The notes under the pieces were generated by a model. The model was not told where the DNA came from, did not search any database, and worked only from the letters and a program-made list of their open reading frames with translations. Shown one piece after another: positions 18,453-26,105 of a DNA stretch of 64,000 nucleotides. Each line of letters starts with the position of its first letter. Position 1 is the first letter of the stretch. A program made the position numbers and the translations under genes. The DNA comes from JAHRAW01 sp965226545 (GTDB taxonomy: Bacteria > Pseudomonadota > Gammaproteobacteria > Arenicellales > Poriferihabitantaceae), in assembly GCA_965226545.1 (NCBI GenBank), contig OZ245364.1:1798001-1862000 (forward strand). Direction: 5' to 3'.

Positions 18453-20867
18453 TCACCCACGCAACCGCACACCCCGCGCATCGAACGGCGGTTCGGTCAA
18501 CAACTTCGCACGATGCGCGCGCCCAAGCACCGCGATTTCATAGTCGCCACCCGGCGTCACCGCATCGAAGTTGACATAACCCAAGGCAAGCGATTGCTTG
18601 ACAAAAAAGCCGTAGCCGCCGGACGTCACCCGCCCGACATAGTCGCCGTTTAAATAAATACTCTCGCCGCCCGAAGCGTCGGCGTTGTCGGCGTCTATCG
18701 AAAAAATGCATAGTTGTTGACGCGGCGGCAGGTCGGCGACTTCGAGATAGGCGGCTTTGCCGAGGAAGGTTTTTTTGTCGGGCTTAACCAACGCCGCCAT
18801 GTTGCTTTCATTCGGTCGCCATTCGGGCGAGTATTCGCGGCTCCAACTGCCGTAGCCTTTCTCGATGCGCATGCAACCCAAGGCGCGCGAGCCGACCGCG
18901 ACTGCGTTAAATTCCGCGCCGCAGTTAAAAATCGCGTCGTACAACGCCAATTGATTTTGTTCGGCGACATAAATTTCATAACCCAAATCGCCGCTGAACG
19001 AAACCCGAATCAACGCCGCATCGAAGCCGTCTACGCGCACCGCGCGATTTTGCATAAACCGCAACTCATCATTCGGCAACGGCGCCTTAATTAATTTCTC
19101 GACCAACGCGCGCGCGTTCGGCCCGGCGATGTTAAAACCGCACAACGCGCGACTCAACGAGCGAAACACCACGCCTTTGGCCGGCAAGTGACGCGCCAAG
19201 ATGCGCAAGTGATATTCCTCAGCGATGCCCGAGCCAATCATCAACAACCGCTCGGCGGTAAATCGCGCAATGGTGAAATCGCCGGCGATGCCGGCGCGCG
19301 GCGAAAGCAACGGCGTCAGGCGGGTTTGCCCGTCTTTGTCCGGGGCGTAATTGGCGAAGATGTCGTTTGCCCAGGCCAGCGCGTTTTTGCCGCTGATTTC
19401 ATATTTGGCAAAGTTGGAGACGTCAATCACGCCGACCGATTGGCGCGTGCGCATGCATTCTTCGCCGACCGCATCGAACCACCTCGGGCGTTCGAAACTG
19501 AATTCATCCTGTTGCGCATCGCCTTCGCGCGCAAACCATTGCGGATGTTCCCAGCCAAATGAAAACCCAAACACCGCACCGCGCGATTTTTGTTTGGCGT
19601 ATGCCGGACGCGTCTGCAGTGGCCTGCCGGCGTCTCGTTCTTCGAGCGGGAAGTGAATTCGAAACCGTGAACGATAGGCATCCATCGCGCGCGCAGTCGC
19701 GAATTTGCCGTTTGCCCAATCGCCGAATCGCGCGACATCCCAAGGGAACATATCCAACTCCGGCTCGCCTTCAATCATCCATTGCGCCAGCGTCAAGCCT
19801 AAGCCCGCGCTTTGGCTGAAGCCGGGGATGATGCCGCAACAAACAAAATAATTTTTCAAGCCCGGCACCGGGCCAAGCAATGCGGCCGCATCCGGCGACC
19901 AAATCATCGGGCCGTTAATCACCTTTTTGACGCCGGCTTCGGCAAACACCGGCACACGTTCGCAGGCGCGCATCAAGTTGTCTTCGATGCGCGACAAATC
20001 GGGCGGCAACAAGTCGTGACCAAAATCCATCGGCGTGGCGTTTTCGCTCCACAACTTGCCGTCGCGTTCATACGCGCCGACCAACAAGCCGTTGCCTTCT
20101 TGGCGCATATAGTATTCATAATCGCGGTCGGCAATCGCCGGCAATTCGCGTCCGAGTTCGGCGATGGCCGGGATTTCTTCGGTCACCAAATATTGATGTT
20201 CCATCGGCACCAACGGCAAGGTCACGCCGGCCAATTGCGCAACTTCACGCGCCCACAACCCGGCCGCGTTAATTAAATAGTCCGCGTGAATTTCGCCTTG
20301 GTCGGTCACCACCCGCCAACCGCCTTTATCGGCGCGGGTTTCGCGCACTGCGGCAAATCGATGAATCTCCGCGCCGCGTTGACGCGCGCCGGCGGCATAA
20401 GCATGAGTCACGCCGGACGGGTCGACATGCCCGGCGAGCGGTTCATACATCGCGCACAACACGCCGTCCATCTGCACCAACGGATGCAATTCGCGCACAT
20501 CGTCTTCGCCGATTTCATAAAACTCAGCATCGAACGCGCGCGCCTTGGATGCGGCGATGCGCAGTTGATGCACGCGGTCTTTGGTGCATGCAAGATAAAT
20601 GCCGCCGGGTTGATGCACGCCGCAGGATTGTCCGGTCTCGGCTTCGAGTTCGGCATATAACGCCATCGTGTAATACTGCAGTCGCGAGATGTTGTTGGTG
20701 TCGTGCAACCCGTGCGTGCCGGCGGCGGCGTGCCAAGTCGAGCCGGAGGTTAACTCATCGCGCTCGAGCAACACCACATCGCGCCAACCGAGTTTGGTTA
20801 GGTGATACAAAATGCTGCAGCCAATCAACCCGCCGCCGATGACCACCGCTTGTGCGTGTGTTTTCAT
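18453..20867 (-). CDS. Dimethylglycine/sarcosine dehydrogenase-type FAD protein with GcvT domain
   Basis: An 804-residue two-domain flavoprotein. The N-terminal DAO domain has VVIGGGLIGCSILYHLTKLG (8-27) and TWHAAAGTHG (about 44-53), whose histidine is the usual covalent FAD attachment site. The C-terminal half (from about 420) is a GcvT/aminomethyltransferase-like folate-binding domain with SFSGDLGYEIYV and the C-terminal GYVGRVTSGGYGF-type segment. Such proteins N-demethylate dimethylglycine or sarcosine and pass the methyl group to tetrahydrofolate. It fits a choline, betaine, dimethylglycine route with ChoXWV. Sarcosine, dimethylglycine and DMSP-demethylase-like relatives cannot be separated by eye. 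Confidence 0.88.
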   Translation of the reverse strand: MKTHAQAVVIGGGLIGCSILYHLTKLGWRDVVLLERDELTSGSTWHAAAGTHGLHDTNNISRLQYYTMALYAELEAETGQSCGVHQPGGIYLACTKDRVHQLRIAASKARAFDAEFYEIGEDDVRELHPLVQMDGVLCAMYEPLAGHVDPSGVTHAYAAGARQRGAEIHRFAAVRETRADKGGWRVVTDQGEIHADYLINAAGLWAREVAQLAGVTLPLVPMEHQYLVTEEIPAIAELGRELPAIADRDYEYYMRQEGNGLLVGAYERDGKLWSENATPMDFGHDLLPPDLSRIEDNLMRACERVPVFAEAGVKKVINGPMIWSPDAAALLGPVPGLKNYFVCCGIIPGFSQSAGLGLTLAQWMIEGEPELDMFPWDVARFGDWANGKFATARAMDAYRSRFRIHFPLEERDAGRPLQTRPAYAKQKSRGAVFGFSFGWEHPQWFAREGDAQQDEFSFERPRWFDAVGEECMRTRQSVGVIDVSNFAKYEISGKNALAWANDIFANYAPDKDGQTRLTPLLSPRAGIAGDFTIARFTAERLLMIGSGIAEEYHLRILARHLPAKGVVFRSLSRALCGFNIAGPNARALVEKLIKAPLPNDELRFMQNRAVRVDGFDAALIRVSFSGDLGYEIYVAEQNQLALYDAIFNCGAEFNAVAVGSRALGCMRIEKGYGSWSREYSPEWRPNESNMAALVKPDKKTFLGKAAYLEVADLPPRQQLCIFSIDADNADASGGESIYLNGDYVGRVTSGGYGFFVKQSLALGYVNFDAVTPGGDYEIAVLGRAHRAKLLTEPPFDARGVRLRG

Positions 20868-21104
20868 TTTCGTTTTTTTCGAGAGTGGGATTTGTGTTGA
20901 TTGATGTTGAGGTTAATGTCGATATTAATTTCGATGTCGATGTCGATGTCGATGTCGATATTAACGTTAAGTTCGAAGTGAAAGTTTGTTACTGATGTTG
21001 ATGATATCGAGGTTAATGTTAACTTGCACTGTCACTGTTACTGTTACTGTTACTGCTGATGTCGATGTCGGCATTGTCGCCGACGACAGCGGCATTGTAA
21101 CAAA
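20868..21104. repeat. GATGTC/GTTACT repeat tract
   Basis: GATGTCGAT units are repeated at about 20932-20960 and ACTGTTACTGTT units at about 21025-21055. The tract separates the flavoprotein gene from the aminotransferase gene on the same strand. No gene is seen. Confidence 0.7.
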
Positions 21105-22268
21105 TTAAAGCGAATCGACAAACCCACAAATGCGCCGACACGCCTCGACCAAGCGCGCATCATCGACGCATAAACTCAGCCGCAACAAACCGCGCGCGCC
21201 GAAGCCGTCGCAGGACAACACCGACACGCCGGCATCATCCAACAATCGGCGCGCGAATTGATTGGCGCAGATATGCAATGCGCCGATGTCCAGCACAACA
21301 AACATCCCGCCGGGCGCGGCGAATAATTCGATGCGCGCGCACGACGCGAATGCATCGCGCGTTAATTGTTGCCGCCTATCCAACTCGATGCGTATTTGTT
21401 TTGCCGGCGATTCGGTCAACGCCAACGCCGCTTGCGCCGCATCCTGCACAAACGCCGGCAAGCCGTACGCCATGCACACCGACAGATTGTATAAATGCGC
21501 AATCAGCGTCGGCGGCGCAAACGCCCAGCCGAGTCGCCAGCCGGTCATTTGATGTGATTTGGATACACTCGATATGCCGATGCACACCTCGCGCGCGCCA
21601 TCGAATTGATACGGGTTGGCGCGTTCGTGTTGATGCAACAACTCGGCATACACCTCATCGATAATCAACCAAACGCGCCGCTCGACGCAGGCGCGCACAA
21701 TCGGCGCATACCGCGCATCGTCAATCACCGAGCCGAGCGGATTGTTCGGCGAGTTCAACACAATCGCGCGCGTCGCCGGCGTTATCGCTGCAATGATTTC
21801 ATCGGCATCGATGGCGAAACGATTCTCGCGCCGCACCGCCACCGGCACCAATCGCGCCGCGCATGCGCCGAAGGTCGCCGGATAGGTCGCGTAATACGGC
21901 GCCGATAAAATCACTTCGTCATCCGCCTCGAGCAAACATTGCGCAACCGCAAACAGCGCATTTTGCGCGCCGGCAAAAATCGCGCAATGATGTTCATCCG
22001 CCCAAGCCGCGCGCGCGCGATAATGCGCGGCAACCGCGAGACGCAAATCATCCTGCCCGCTAATCGGCGTGTAATGATGTCGCCCTTTACGCAAACTGCG
22101 CACCGCCGCCTCGACGATGGGCGCAGGCGTAACCGCATCACGCTGCTCGCCGACGCTGAGTACAATCACATCTTCGCCGGCATCGAAGCGCGCCATCGCG
22201 TCATAATGCACTTGCCACACATCGACCGACTCGCCGCCGATGCGTTCGGTTAAGGTGGAGAACTTCAT
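21105..22268 (-). CDS. Class I/II PLP-dependent aminotransferase
   Basis: A fold-type I aminotransferase. Seen are the phosphate-binding region GAQNALFAVAQCLL, the substrate loop NSPNNPLGSV, the PLP aspartate in IIDEVYAEL, and the Schiff-base lysine in SVSKSHQMTGWRLGWAF. It transaminates aspartate-, alanine- or aromatic-like amino acids. ATG 22268 (MKFSTLTERIGG) gives a 387-residue product, the usual length. An in-frame extension to 22412 adds 48 residues including NTNTNTN encoded by a repeat tract, so the longer start is doubtful. It follows the demethylating flavoprotein in reverse orientation of reading; its partner amino acid is unknown. Confidence 0.82.
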   Translation of the reverse strand: MKFSTLTERIGGESVDVWQVHYDAMARFDAGEDVIVLSVGEQRDAVTPAPIVEAAVRSLRKGRHHYTPISGQDDLRLAVAAHYRARAAWADEHHCAIFAGAQNALFAVAQCLLEADDEVILSAPYYATYPATFGACAARLVPVAVRRENRFAIDADEIIAAITPATRAIVLNSPNNPLGSVIDDARYAPIVRACVERRVWLIIDEVYAELLHQHERANPYQFDGAREVCIGISSVSKSHQMTGWRLGWAFAPPTLIAHLYNLSVCMAYGLPAFVQDAAQAALALTESPAKQIRIELDRRQQLTRDAFASCARIELFAAPGGMFVVLDIGALHICANQFARRLLDDAGVSVLSCDGFGARGLLRLSLCVDDARLVEACRRICGFVDSL

Positions 22269-22650
22269 TGAGCGCGGCATTGAGGACGACATTGCGGCGG
22301 GGTTGGTGTTGGTGTTGGTGTTAATAGTGACATCTGCGTCGGACAAACGCTCGACATTGACGGAAGGCGACATTTTAACACGCACACCTGACACCGCCGC
22401 TTGTGCCGACACGGATTTTAGGTTTGCATTATTATGCGCTTTGCGTTATGTAACTTGCGTTGACTGAGTTGCGTTTATCGACTTGCATTTATAATGTGTA
22501 ACGTTTACTTGTTTGGCGTACACTTGATTGACATACGCTTGTTTTGACTTGCACTTATTTCGTGCACTTGCTTAACATTATTTGTTTAACATTAATCGGT
22601 TTGACACTTTTCGAATTTCCGCCACCCCCCCACACTTGGAGCGAATCGAT
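22269..22650. repeat. Divergent intergenic region with GGTGTT and ACTTG repeats
   Basis: This region lies between the divergent aminotransferase and sorA genes. It holds GGTGTT repeats at about 22300-22325 and ACTTG(N)-type repeats at about 22440-22580. Promoters for both directions must lie here, but none stands out. A GGAG at 22638-22641 serves sorA. Confidence 0.6.
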
Positions 22651-24018
22651 ATGAAAAATCTCAATGCAAAAAATCGCACTGCGAATCACAGCACAGCACC
22701 CGCAACTGAACGCGGGTTGCATGAACTCTATCGCATCGATGCCGAACGCGCCGATGCATTGGTGTTTGGTCGACGCGTCAACCACAACCGTCGCGGCTTT
22801 TTAAAGCGCGCCGGATTGATTGGCATCGGCGGCGCACTTGGCGGCGTGGCGTTGCCGTTTGCCGCCAATTTTCCCGGCGGATTAATTCCCGCAGCCTTAG
22901 CGGATTCGACCGCGCCGTTTAATTTGGCGGCGTTTGGCAAACGCGGTTTGACCATACTCAACGACCGCCCCATCAACGCCGAGACGCCGCCGCATCTTCT
23001 CGACGATGCGTTCACGCCGGCGCATTATATGTTTGTGCGCAACAACGGCACGCCGCCGGCGCTCGCCGATATTAATGTCGACGAGTGGACGTTGTCAGTC
23101 GGCGGCGAAGCCTGCGCGCATCCGCAAACGTTCACTTTGGCGCAATTAAAAAAACGATTCGACCAACACGAATACGCATTGCAGATTGAATGCGGCGGCA
23201 ACGGGCGCGCCGAATATCGTCCGCCGGCAAAAGGCAATCAATGGACCACCGGCGCGGTCAGTTGCGCCAAATGGCGCGGCGTGCGGTTGGGCGATGTGCT
23301 TAAATCCTGCGGCATCGCCGACAACGCAAAATACATCGCCTATTACGGCGCCGATAAACATCTCAGCGGCGACCCCAACAAACGCCCGATTTCGCGCGGC
23401 GTGCCGATGGCTAAGGCGTTGGAAAAAGAATCGTTAATCGCTTGGGCGATGAACGGTGAAGACATCAATTTGTTAAACGGGCATCCGTTGCGCGTGGTGA
23501 CCGCCGGCTGGCCCGGCTCGACCTGCGGCAAATGGATTACCCGCATCGACATCCGCGACCGTGTACACGACGGCGCGAAGATGACCGGCGCATCGTATCG
23601 CGTGCCGCGGTATCCGGTTGCGCCCGGCGAAAAGGTCGCCGACGCCGACATGGAAATTATCCAAAGCATGCCGATTAAATCCTTAATCACCCGCCCGCAA
23701 ACCGGCGCGCGTTTCGCGCCCGGCGATGTGGTGGCGATGCGCGGGCATGCATGGGGCGGCGATGTTGCGGTCGACCGTGTGCATGTCTCCATCGATTTCG
23801 GCGCAACTTGGCGCGCGGCAAAATTGAATTCGCCGGTCAACCGTTTGGCATGGCAACGGTTTTCGGCCAAGGTGAAATTCATCGACCCCGGCTATTATGA
23901 AATCTGGGCGCGCGCCACCGACAAAAACGGCCGCGCCCAACCGATGGTCGTACCCGGCTGGAATCCAAAAGGCTATCTCAACAATCGCTGCCATCGAGTT
24001 GCGGTGTATATCGCATGA
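22651..24018 (+). CDS. sorA: Sulfite dehydrogenase molybdopterin subunit (SorA-like)
   Basis: A 455-residue periplasmic molybdoenzyme of the sulfite oxidase family, oxidising sulfite to sulfate and passing electrons to cytochrome c. It has a Tat signal with NRRGFLKR (46-53), followed by a hydrophobic stretch and an AALA cleavage site. The catalytic fold includes ALQIECGGNGRAEY. Cys205 (VSCAKWRGV) is the expected molybdenum ligand, and VDRVHVSIDFGATW marks the C-terminal dimerisation domain. ATG 22651 is chosen for the GGAG 9 bases upstream. It overlaps sorB by 4 bases. With an HpsN pathway in the window, it could remove sulfite released from sulfonates. Confidence 0.9.
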   Translation: MKNLNAKNRTANHSTAPATERGLHELYRIDAERADALVFGRRVNHNRRGFLKRAGLIGIGGALGGVALPFAANFPGGLIPAALADSTAPFNLAAFGKRGLTILNDRPINAETPPHLLDDAFTPAHYMFVRNNGTPPALADINVDEWTLSVGGEACAHPQTFTLAQLKKRFDQHEYALQIECGGNGRAEYRPPAKGNQWTTGAVSCAKWRGVRLGDVLKSCGIADNAKYIAYYGADKHLSGDPNKRPISRGVPMAKALEKESLIAWAMNGEDINLLNGHPLRVVTAGWPGSTCGKWITRIDIRDRVHDGAKMTGASYRVPRYPVAPGEKVADADMEIIQSMPIKSLITRPQTGARFAPGDVVAMRGHAWGGDVAVDRVHVSIDFGATWRAAKLNSPVNRLAWQRFSAKVKFIDPGYYEIWARATDKNGRAQPMVVPGWNPKGYLNNRCHRVAVYIA

Positions 24019-24335
24019 GCCGCGCGCGGCTTCGCTTGGTCGTTGCATTAACGATGTCGCTCGGCGGCGTCGCGCAGGCGGAATACGATGCGCACGGTTT
24101 ATTCATCGCCCCGGGCGGCGAATGGGTCGCCGCGCATTGCACCGTGTGTCACTCGGCGAAGTTAATCATCCAACAAGGCGCAAGTTACGAAGGCTGGCGC
24201 GACATCATCGAATCGATGCAGGATGAACAAGGCTTATGGGAAATTCCGCCGGCGCAACTTGGGGCGATGTTGGATTATCTCGCCGCGCATTACGGTGAAG
24301 AGCGTCCGCATTGGGGTGGTGGGGTGGCGCAATAA
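24015..24335 (+). CDS. sorB: Sulfite dehydrogenase cytochrome c subunit (SorB-like)
   Basis: A 106-residue periplasmic c-type cytochrome with a signal peptide (ending about residue 22, VAQA) and one haem-binding CTVCH motif (42-46). A methionine in ESMQDEQGLW is a likely sixth ligand. The ATG overlaps the sorA stop (ATGA), as in known sorAB operons. It accepts electrons from the molybdenum subunit and hands them to the respiratory chain. It is followed by an intrinsic terminator. Confidence 0.9.
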   Translation: MSRARLRLVVALTMSLGGVAQAEYDAHGLFIAPGGEWVAAHCTVCHSAKLIIQQGASYEGWRDIIESMQDEQGLWEIPPAQLGAMLDYLAAHYGEERPHWGGGVAQ

Positions 24336-24337
24336 AA

Positions 24338-24365
24338 AAACCCGCCCGATGCATTGGGCGGGTTT
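24338..24365. terminator. Bidirectional intrinsic terminator between sorB and the NYN gene
   Basis: AAACCCGCCC (24338-24347) and GGGCGGGTTT (24356-24365) form a 10-bp stem with an 8-base loop. The plus strand ends sorB. On the minus strand a T7 run follows the stem, so it is an even better terminator for the NYN gene. Confidence 0.85.
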
Positions 24366-24382
24366 ATTAATTAACGCTTGGC

Positions 24383-24496
24383 TTAGGTGATGACAAACTC
24401 GGTGATTTTGGAATCCGGACCAACTTCGTCTCGGGTGTTGATGTGGCAGGCTTTGGCGAAGGCGATTACATCAACGAGGGGCGGGCGGCGGGCGGA
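24383..24496 (-). other. In-frame coding-like extension beyond the NYN stop codon
   Basis: Directly after the TAA of the NYN gene (24497-24499) the same frame stays open for 37 more codons to a second TAA at 24383-24385. The peptide ends KACHINTRDEVGPDSKITEF plus VIT, which looks protein-like rather than random. The transcription terminator lies 18 bases beyond the second stop. This suggests the gene formerly ended here and was truncated by a nonsense mutation, or that the first stop is read through. Confidence 0.45.
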
Positions 24497-25051
24497 TTAG
24501 CCGCGAGATTTCTTTTTGAGCGGTGCGTTGAGAGCCAGTTCATCCAAATGCGAATCGAGTTCGATGAATTTGGAGCAAGTTCTTTTTAGTTCGGCCGATG
24601 TTCGCGCCCAAAAAACGACTTCCACTGTAAAGCCGTCTTTGACCAACATCTCAACCGGCGGGATGAAATCGCCATCGCCGGACACCAACAAAATTTTATG
24701 GTGTGCGGGGCCGTCGCTAACATAAGCGTCTTTAATCATGTCTTTGACGATGGAGGTATCAACGCCTTTTTCTTTATTGGCGACATTGCGGTCTCTAATT
24801 TCCAATTCAAACCCGGCGGATTTGGCGCGCGCCCACAGCGAATCATTCGGCGGCGGACGCGAACCGACCAACAACGCCCGACCAATCTCGCCATCACCGT
24901 TTTGGGTAACAAAACGGTAGAGTTTGCCAAAATCAATTTTGTAGTTGAGGTCGAGCGTTTTGCCGCTCTTGTCATTTTTCCCAATCGCCGCCGCAACACG
25001 TTGCCCTTCGATAAACAAATTGGAGTTGTCGATATAGATAAACTTTTTCAT
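24497..25051 (-). CDS. NYN/PIN-fold domain protein (LabA/Limkain-type)
   Basis: A 184-residue NYN-domain protein, a predicted metal-dependent RNase of the PIN superfamily. The N-terminus KKFIYIDNSNLFIEGQR contains the first acidic active-site residue and the conserved asparagine; KGVDTSIVKDMI and VSGDGDFIPPVEML supply the further aspartates. It ends in a basic KKKSRG. The ATG at 25051 has a GAGAG upstream; the longer open frame starts in the intergenic hairpin. A coding-like extension follows the stop. The upstream gene on the same strand is an 87-residue hypothetical. Roles in RNA turnover or toxin-like activity are known in the family, but none can be assigned. Confidence 0.85.
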   Translation of the reverse strand: MKKFIYIDNSNLFIEGQRVAAAIGKNDKSGKTLDLNYKIDFGKLYRFVTQNGDGEIGRALLVGSRPPPNDSLWARAKSAGFELEIRDRNVANKEKGVDTSIVKDMIKDAYVSDGPAHHKILLVSGDGDFIPPVEMLVKDGFTVEVVFWARTSAELKRTCSKFIELDSHLDELALNAPLKKKSRG

Positions 25052-25092
25052 TGCGTTTACTCTCGTTGATGTTTTGCACGGTGTGGTGTAGA

Positions 25093-25129
25093 AAAACCGC
25101 GCACCATTGTTAAGTGGCGGCGCGGTTTT
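25093..25129. terminator. Hairpin terminator between the 87-aa gene and the NYN gene
   Basis: AAAACCGCGC (25093-25102) pairs with GCGCGGTTTT (25120-25129). On the minus strand the stem is followed by TTTTT, so it would end transcription of the 25135-25398 gene before NYN. Confidence 0.7.
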
Positions 25130-25134
25130 GGGTG

Positions 25135-25398
25135 TCACTTATCGTCAAGCACGTTGTCCAGTGTTTCCAGATTCAACGGCAATTCTTCCATAATTTTGGT
25201 GGCGTTATTTTCGGCGCTCCATTCGGAAAAGGCGATAATCATTTCTTTGTTTTTGCATTTTTGTTCGCTGTGTTTGCCGCCATAGTGGTCGAAGCAGTTT
25301 TGGCTGTTAATCGCCCACTTCACCAACACCCCTATGGCGCAGTCGCCCGGATTAATCGGTTTGCGGTCGTAATCGGTTTTAAGGAATTCATCGGTCAT
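25135..25398 (-). CDS. Hypothetical protein (87 aa)
   Basis: An 87-residue soluble protein that I do not recognise, starting MTDEFLKTDYDRKPINPGD. ATG 25398 has a strong GAGGTGA about 7 bases upstream; the upstream in-frame start at 25455 lies in a hairpin. Two cysteines occur in NCFDHYGGKHSEQKCKN, which with the histidines could bind a metal. It is flanked by its own terminator and sits upstream of the NYN gene, from which that terminator separates it. Confidence 0.65.
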   Translation of the reverse strand: MTDEFLKTDYDRKPINPGDCAIGVLVKWAINSQNCFDHYGGKHSEQKCKNKEMIIAFSEWSAENNATKIMEELPLNLETLDNVLDDK

Positions 25399-25889
25399 TT
25401 GGGTCACCTCGTTTGATGTGAAGTCGGAATGGATTTTAACACAAGTGCCGCGCATAAAAAACCGCGCATGTTGTGCGCGGTTATTGGGCGGCGGTCGGCG
25501 ATTCTGTTATGGCAAATCGCAGAATCAAGCGTTAGCGGTGCCGGCGCAAGCGTTACCGACGCTGTCATTAGCGTTAGTGACGACTCCATTAGCGTTACTG
25601 ACGCTGTCATTAGCGTTAATGGCACTCGATTAGCGTTAGTGACGCCGCCATTAGCGTTAGTGACACCACCGTTAGCGTTAGTGACGACTCCATTAGCGTT
25701 ACTGGCGACTCTATTAGCGTTAGTGACGCGGCAAATCGCGCTAATTTGACGGGTTTATGCGGGTTTTGGGGGGTGCGGGTGGTGGGGAATGGCTTATGTA
25801 TGCGGTTTTGGGCGAGGGCGGGGTTGGGGGTGCGCCATTTGAGTTTGTTGTTAATTGACTGTTATTGACGGCAAATACCCCACTTTTTG
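25399..25889. other. Gene-free stretch with an orphan hairpin and a minisatellite
   Basis: No convincing gene lies here. A hairpin AACCGCGCA/TGCGCGGTT at about 25459-25482 has a T-run on the minus side, making it terminator-like, but no minus-strand gene is visible above it. The 21-base tandem array (25568-25735) follows, then AT/GC-mixed sequence up to the promoter at 25890. Confidence 0.6.
25545..25735. repeat. 21-bp tandem repeat array (TTAGCGTTAGTGACG type)
   Basis: The word TTAGCGTTA starts at 25568, 25589, 25610, 25630, 25651, 25672, 25693 and 25714, giving a period of 21 (once 20) bases over at least eight units. More degenerate units precede it. Units alternate between GTGACGACTCCA-like and CTGACGCTGTCA-like second halves. 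Since 21 is a multiple of three, all frames stay open across it, but no start, signal or homology supports translation. Confidence 0.85.
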
Positions 25890-25918
25890 TTGACACCGCA
25901 GGCAACCGTTGGCAAAAT
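25890..25918 (+). promoter_or_regulatory. Sigma70-type promoter of leader RNA copy 1
   Basis: A perfect -35 TTGACA (25890-25895), a 17-base spacer and the -10-like CAAAAT (25913-25918). Transcription would begin about 25925, exactly where the sequence conserved with the second leader (CGCCAATATTTC) starts. Confidence 0.7.
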
Positions 25919-25924
25919 CCGTTT

Positions 25925-26105
25925 CGCCAATATTTCGGAAAGTAGCCCTTTTGCGGGTTACCCGCTTTAAGTAAACGCAACATTGCTTGCCTGCGCGAGA
26001 TTCATTCTCTCGCGGGCATGGACGGTTGTAGCCGCTTTCGCGGTATTGGCAACGGTTCGTCACTTCGGTGGCGGAGATTGTCAATTTTGTAACCGGAGAT
26101 TTGAA
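25925..26105 (+). promoter_or_regulatory. Structured 5' leader RNA, copy 1, unidentified class
   Basis: A leader of about 180 bases before an outer-membrane protein gene, with the same architecture as the one at 30938-31120. P1 pairs 25926-25942 with 26035-26050. GTAGCCC (25942-25948) can pair with GGGTTAC (25955-25961), or instead CGGG (25954-25957) can pair with CCCG (25961-25964). P3 pairs CGCGAGA (25994-26000) with TCTCGCG (26008-26014). P4 is a UUCG-capped stem (26058-26073) inside an outer GGCAA/TTGTC pair (26048-26082) that overlaps the P1 3' strand. GGAG follows at 26095 with a 7-base spacing to the ATG. I could not match it to a riboswitch consensus I know. Confidence 0.65.

Noticed and set aside
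25545..25735. CRISPR array
   Set aside because: The units are contiguous 21-base tandem repeats without unique spacers, and there are no cas genes in the window.
25925..26105. Known c-di-GMP or cobalamin riboswitch
   Set aside because: The GEMM core and the cobalamin box are absent, and the paired elements are arranged differently. It remains unassigned rather than assigned to these classes.
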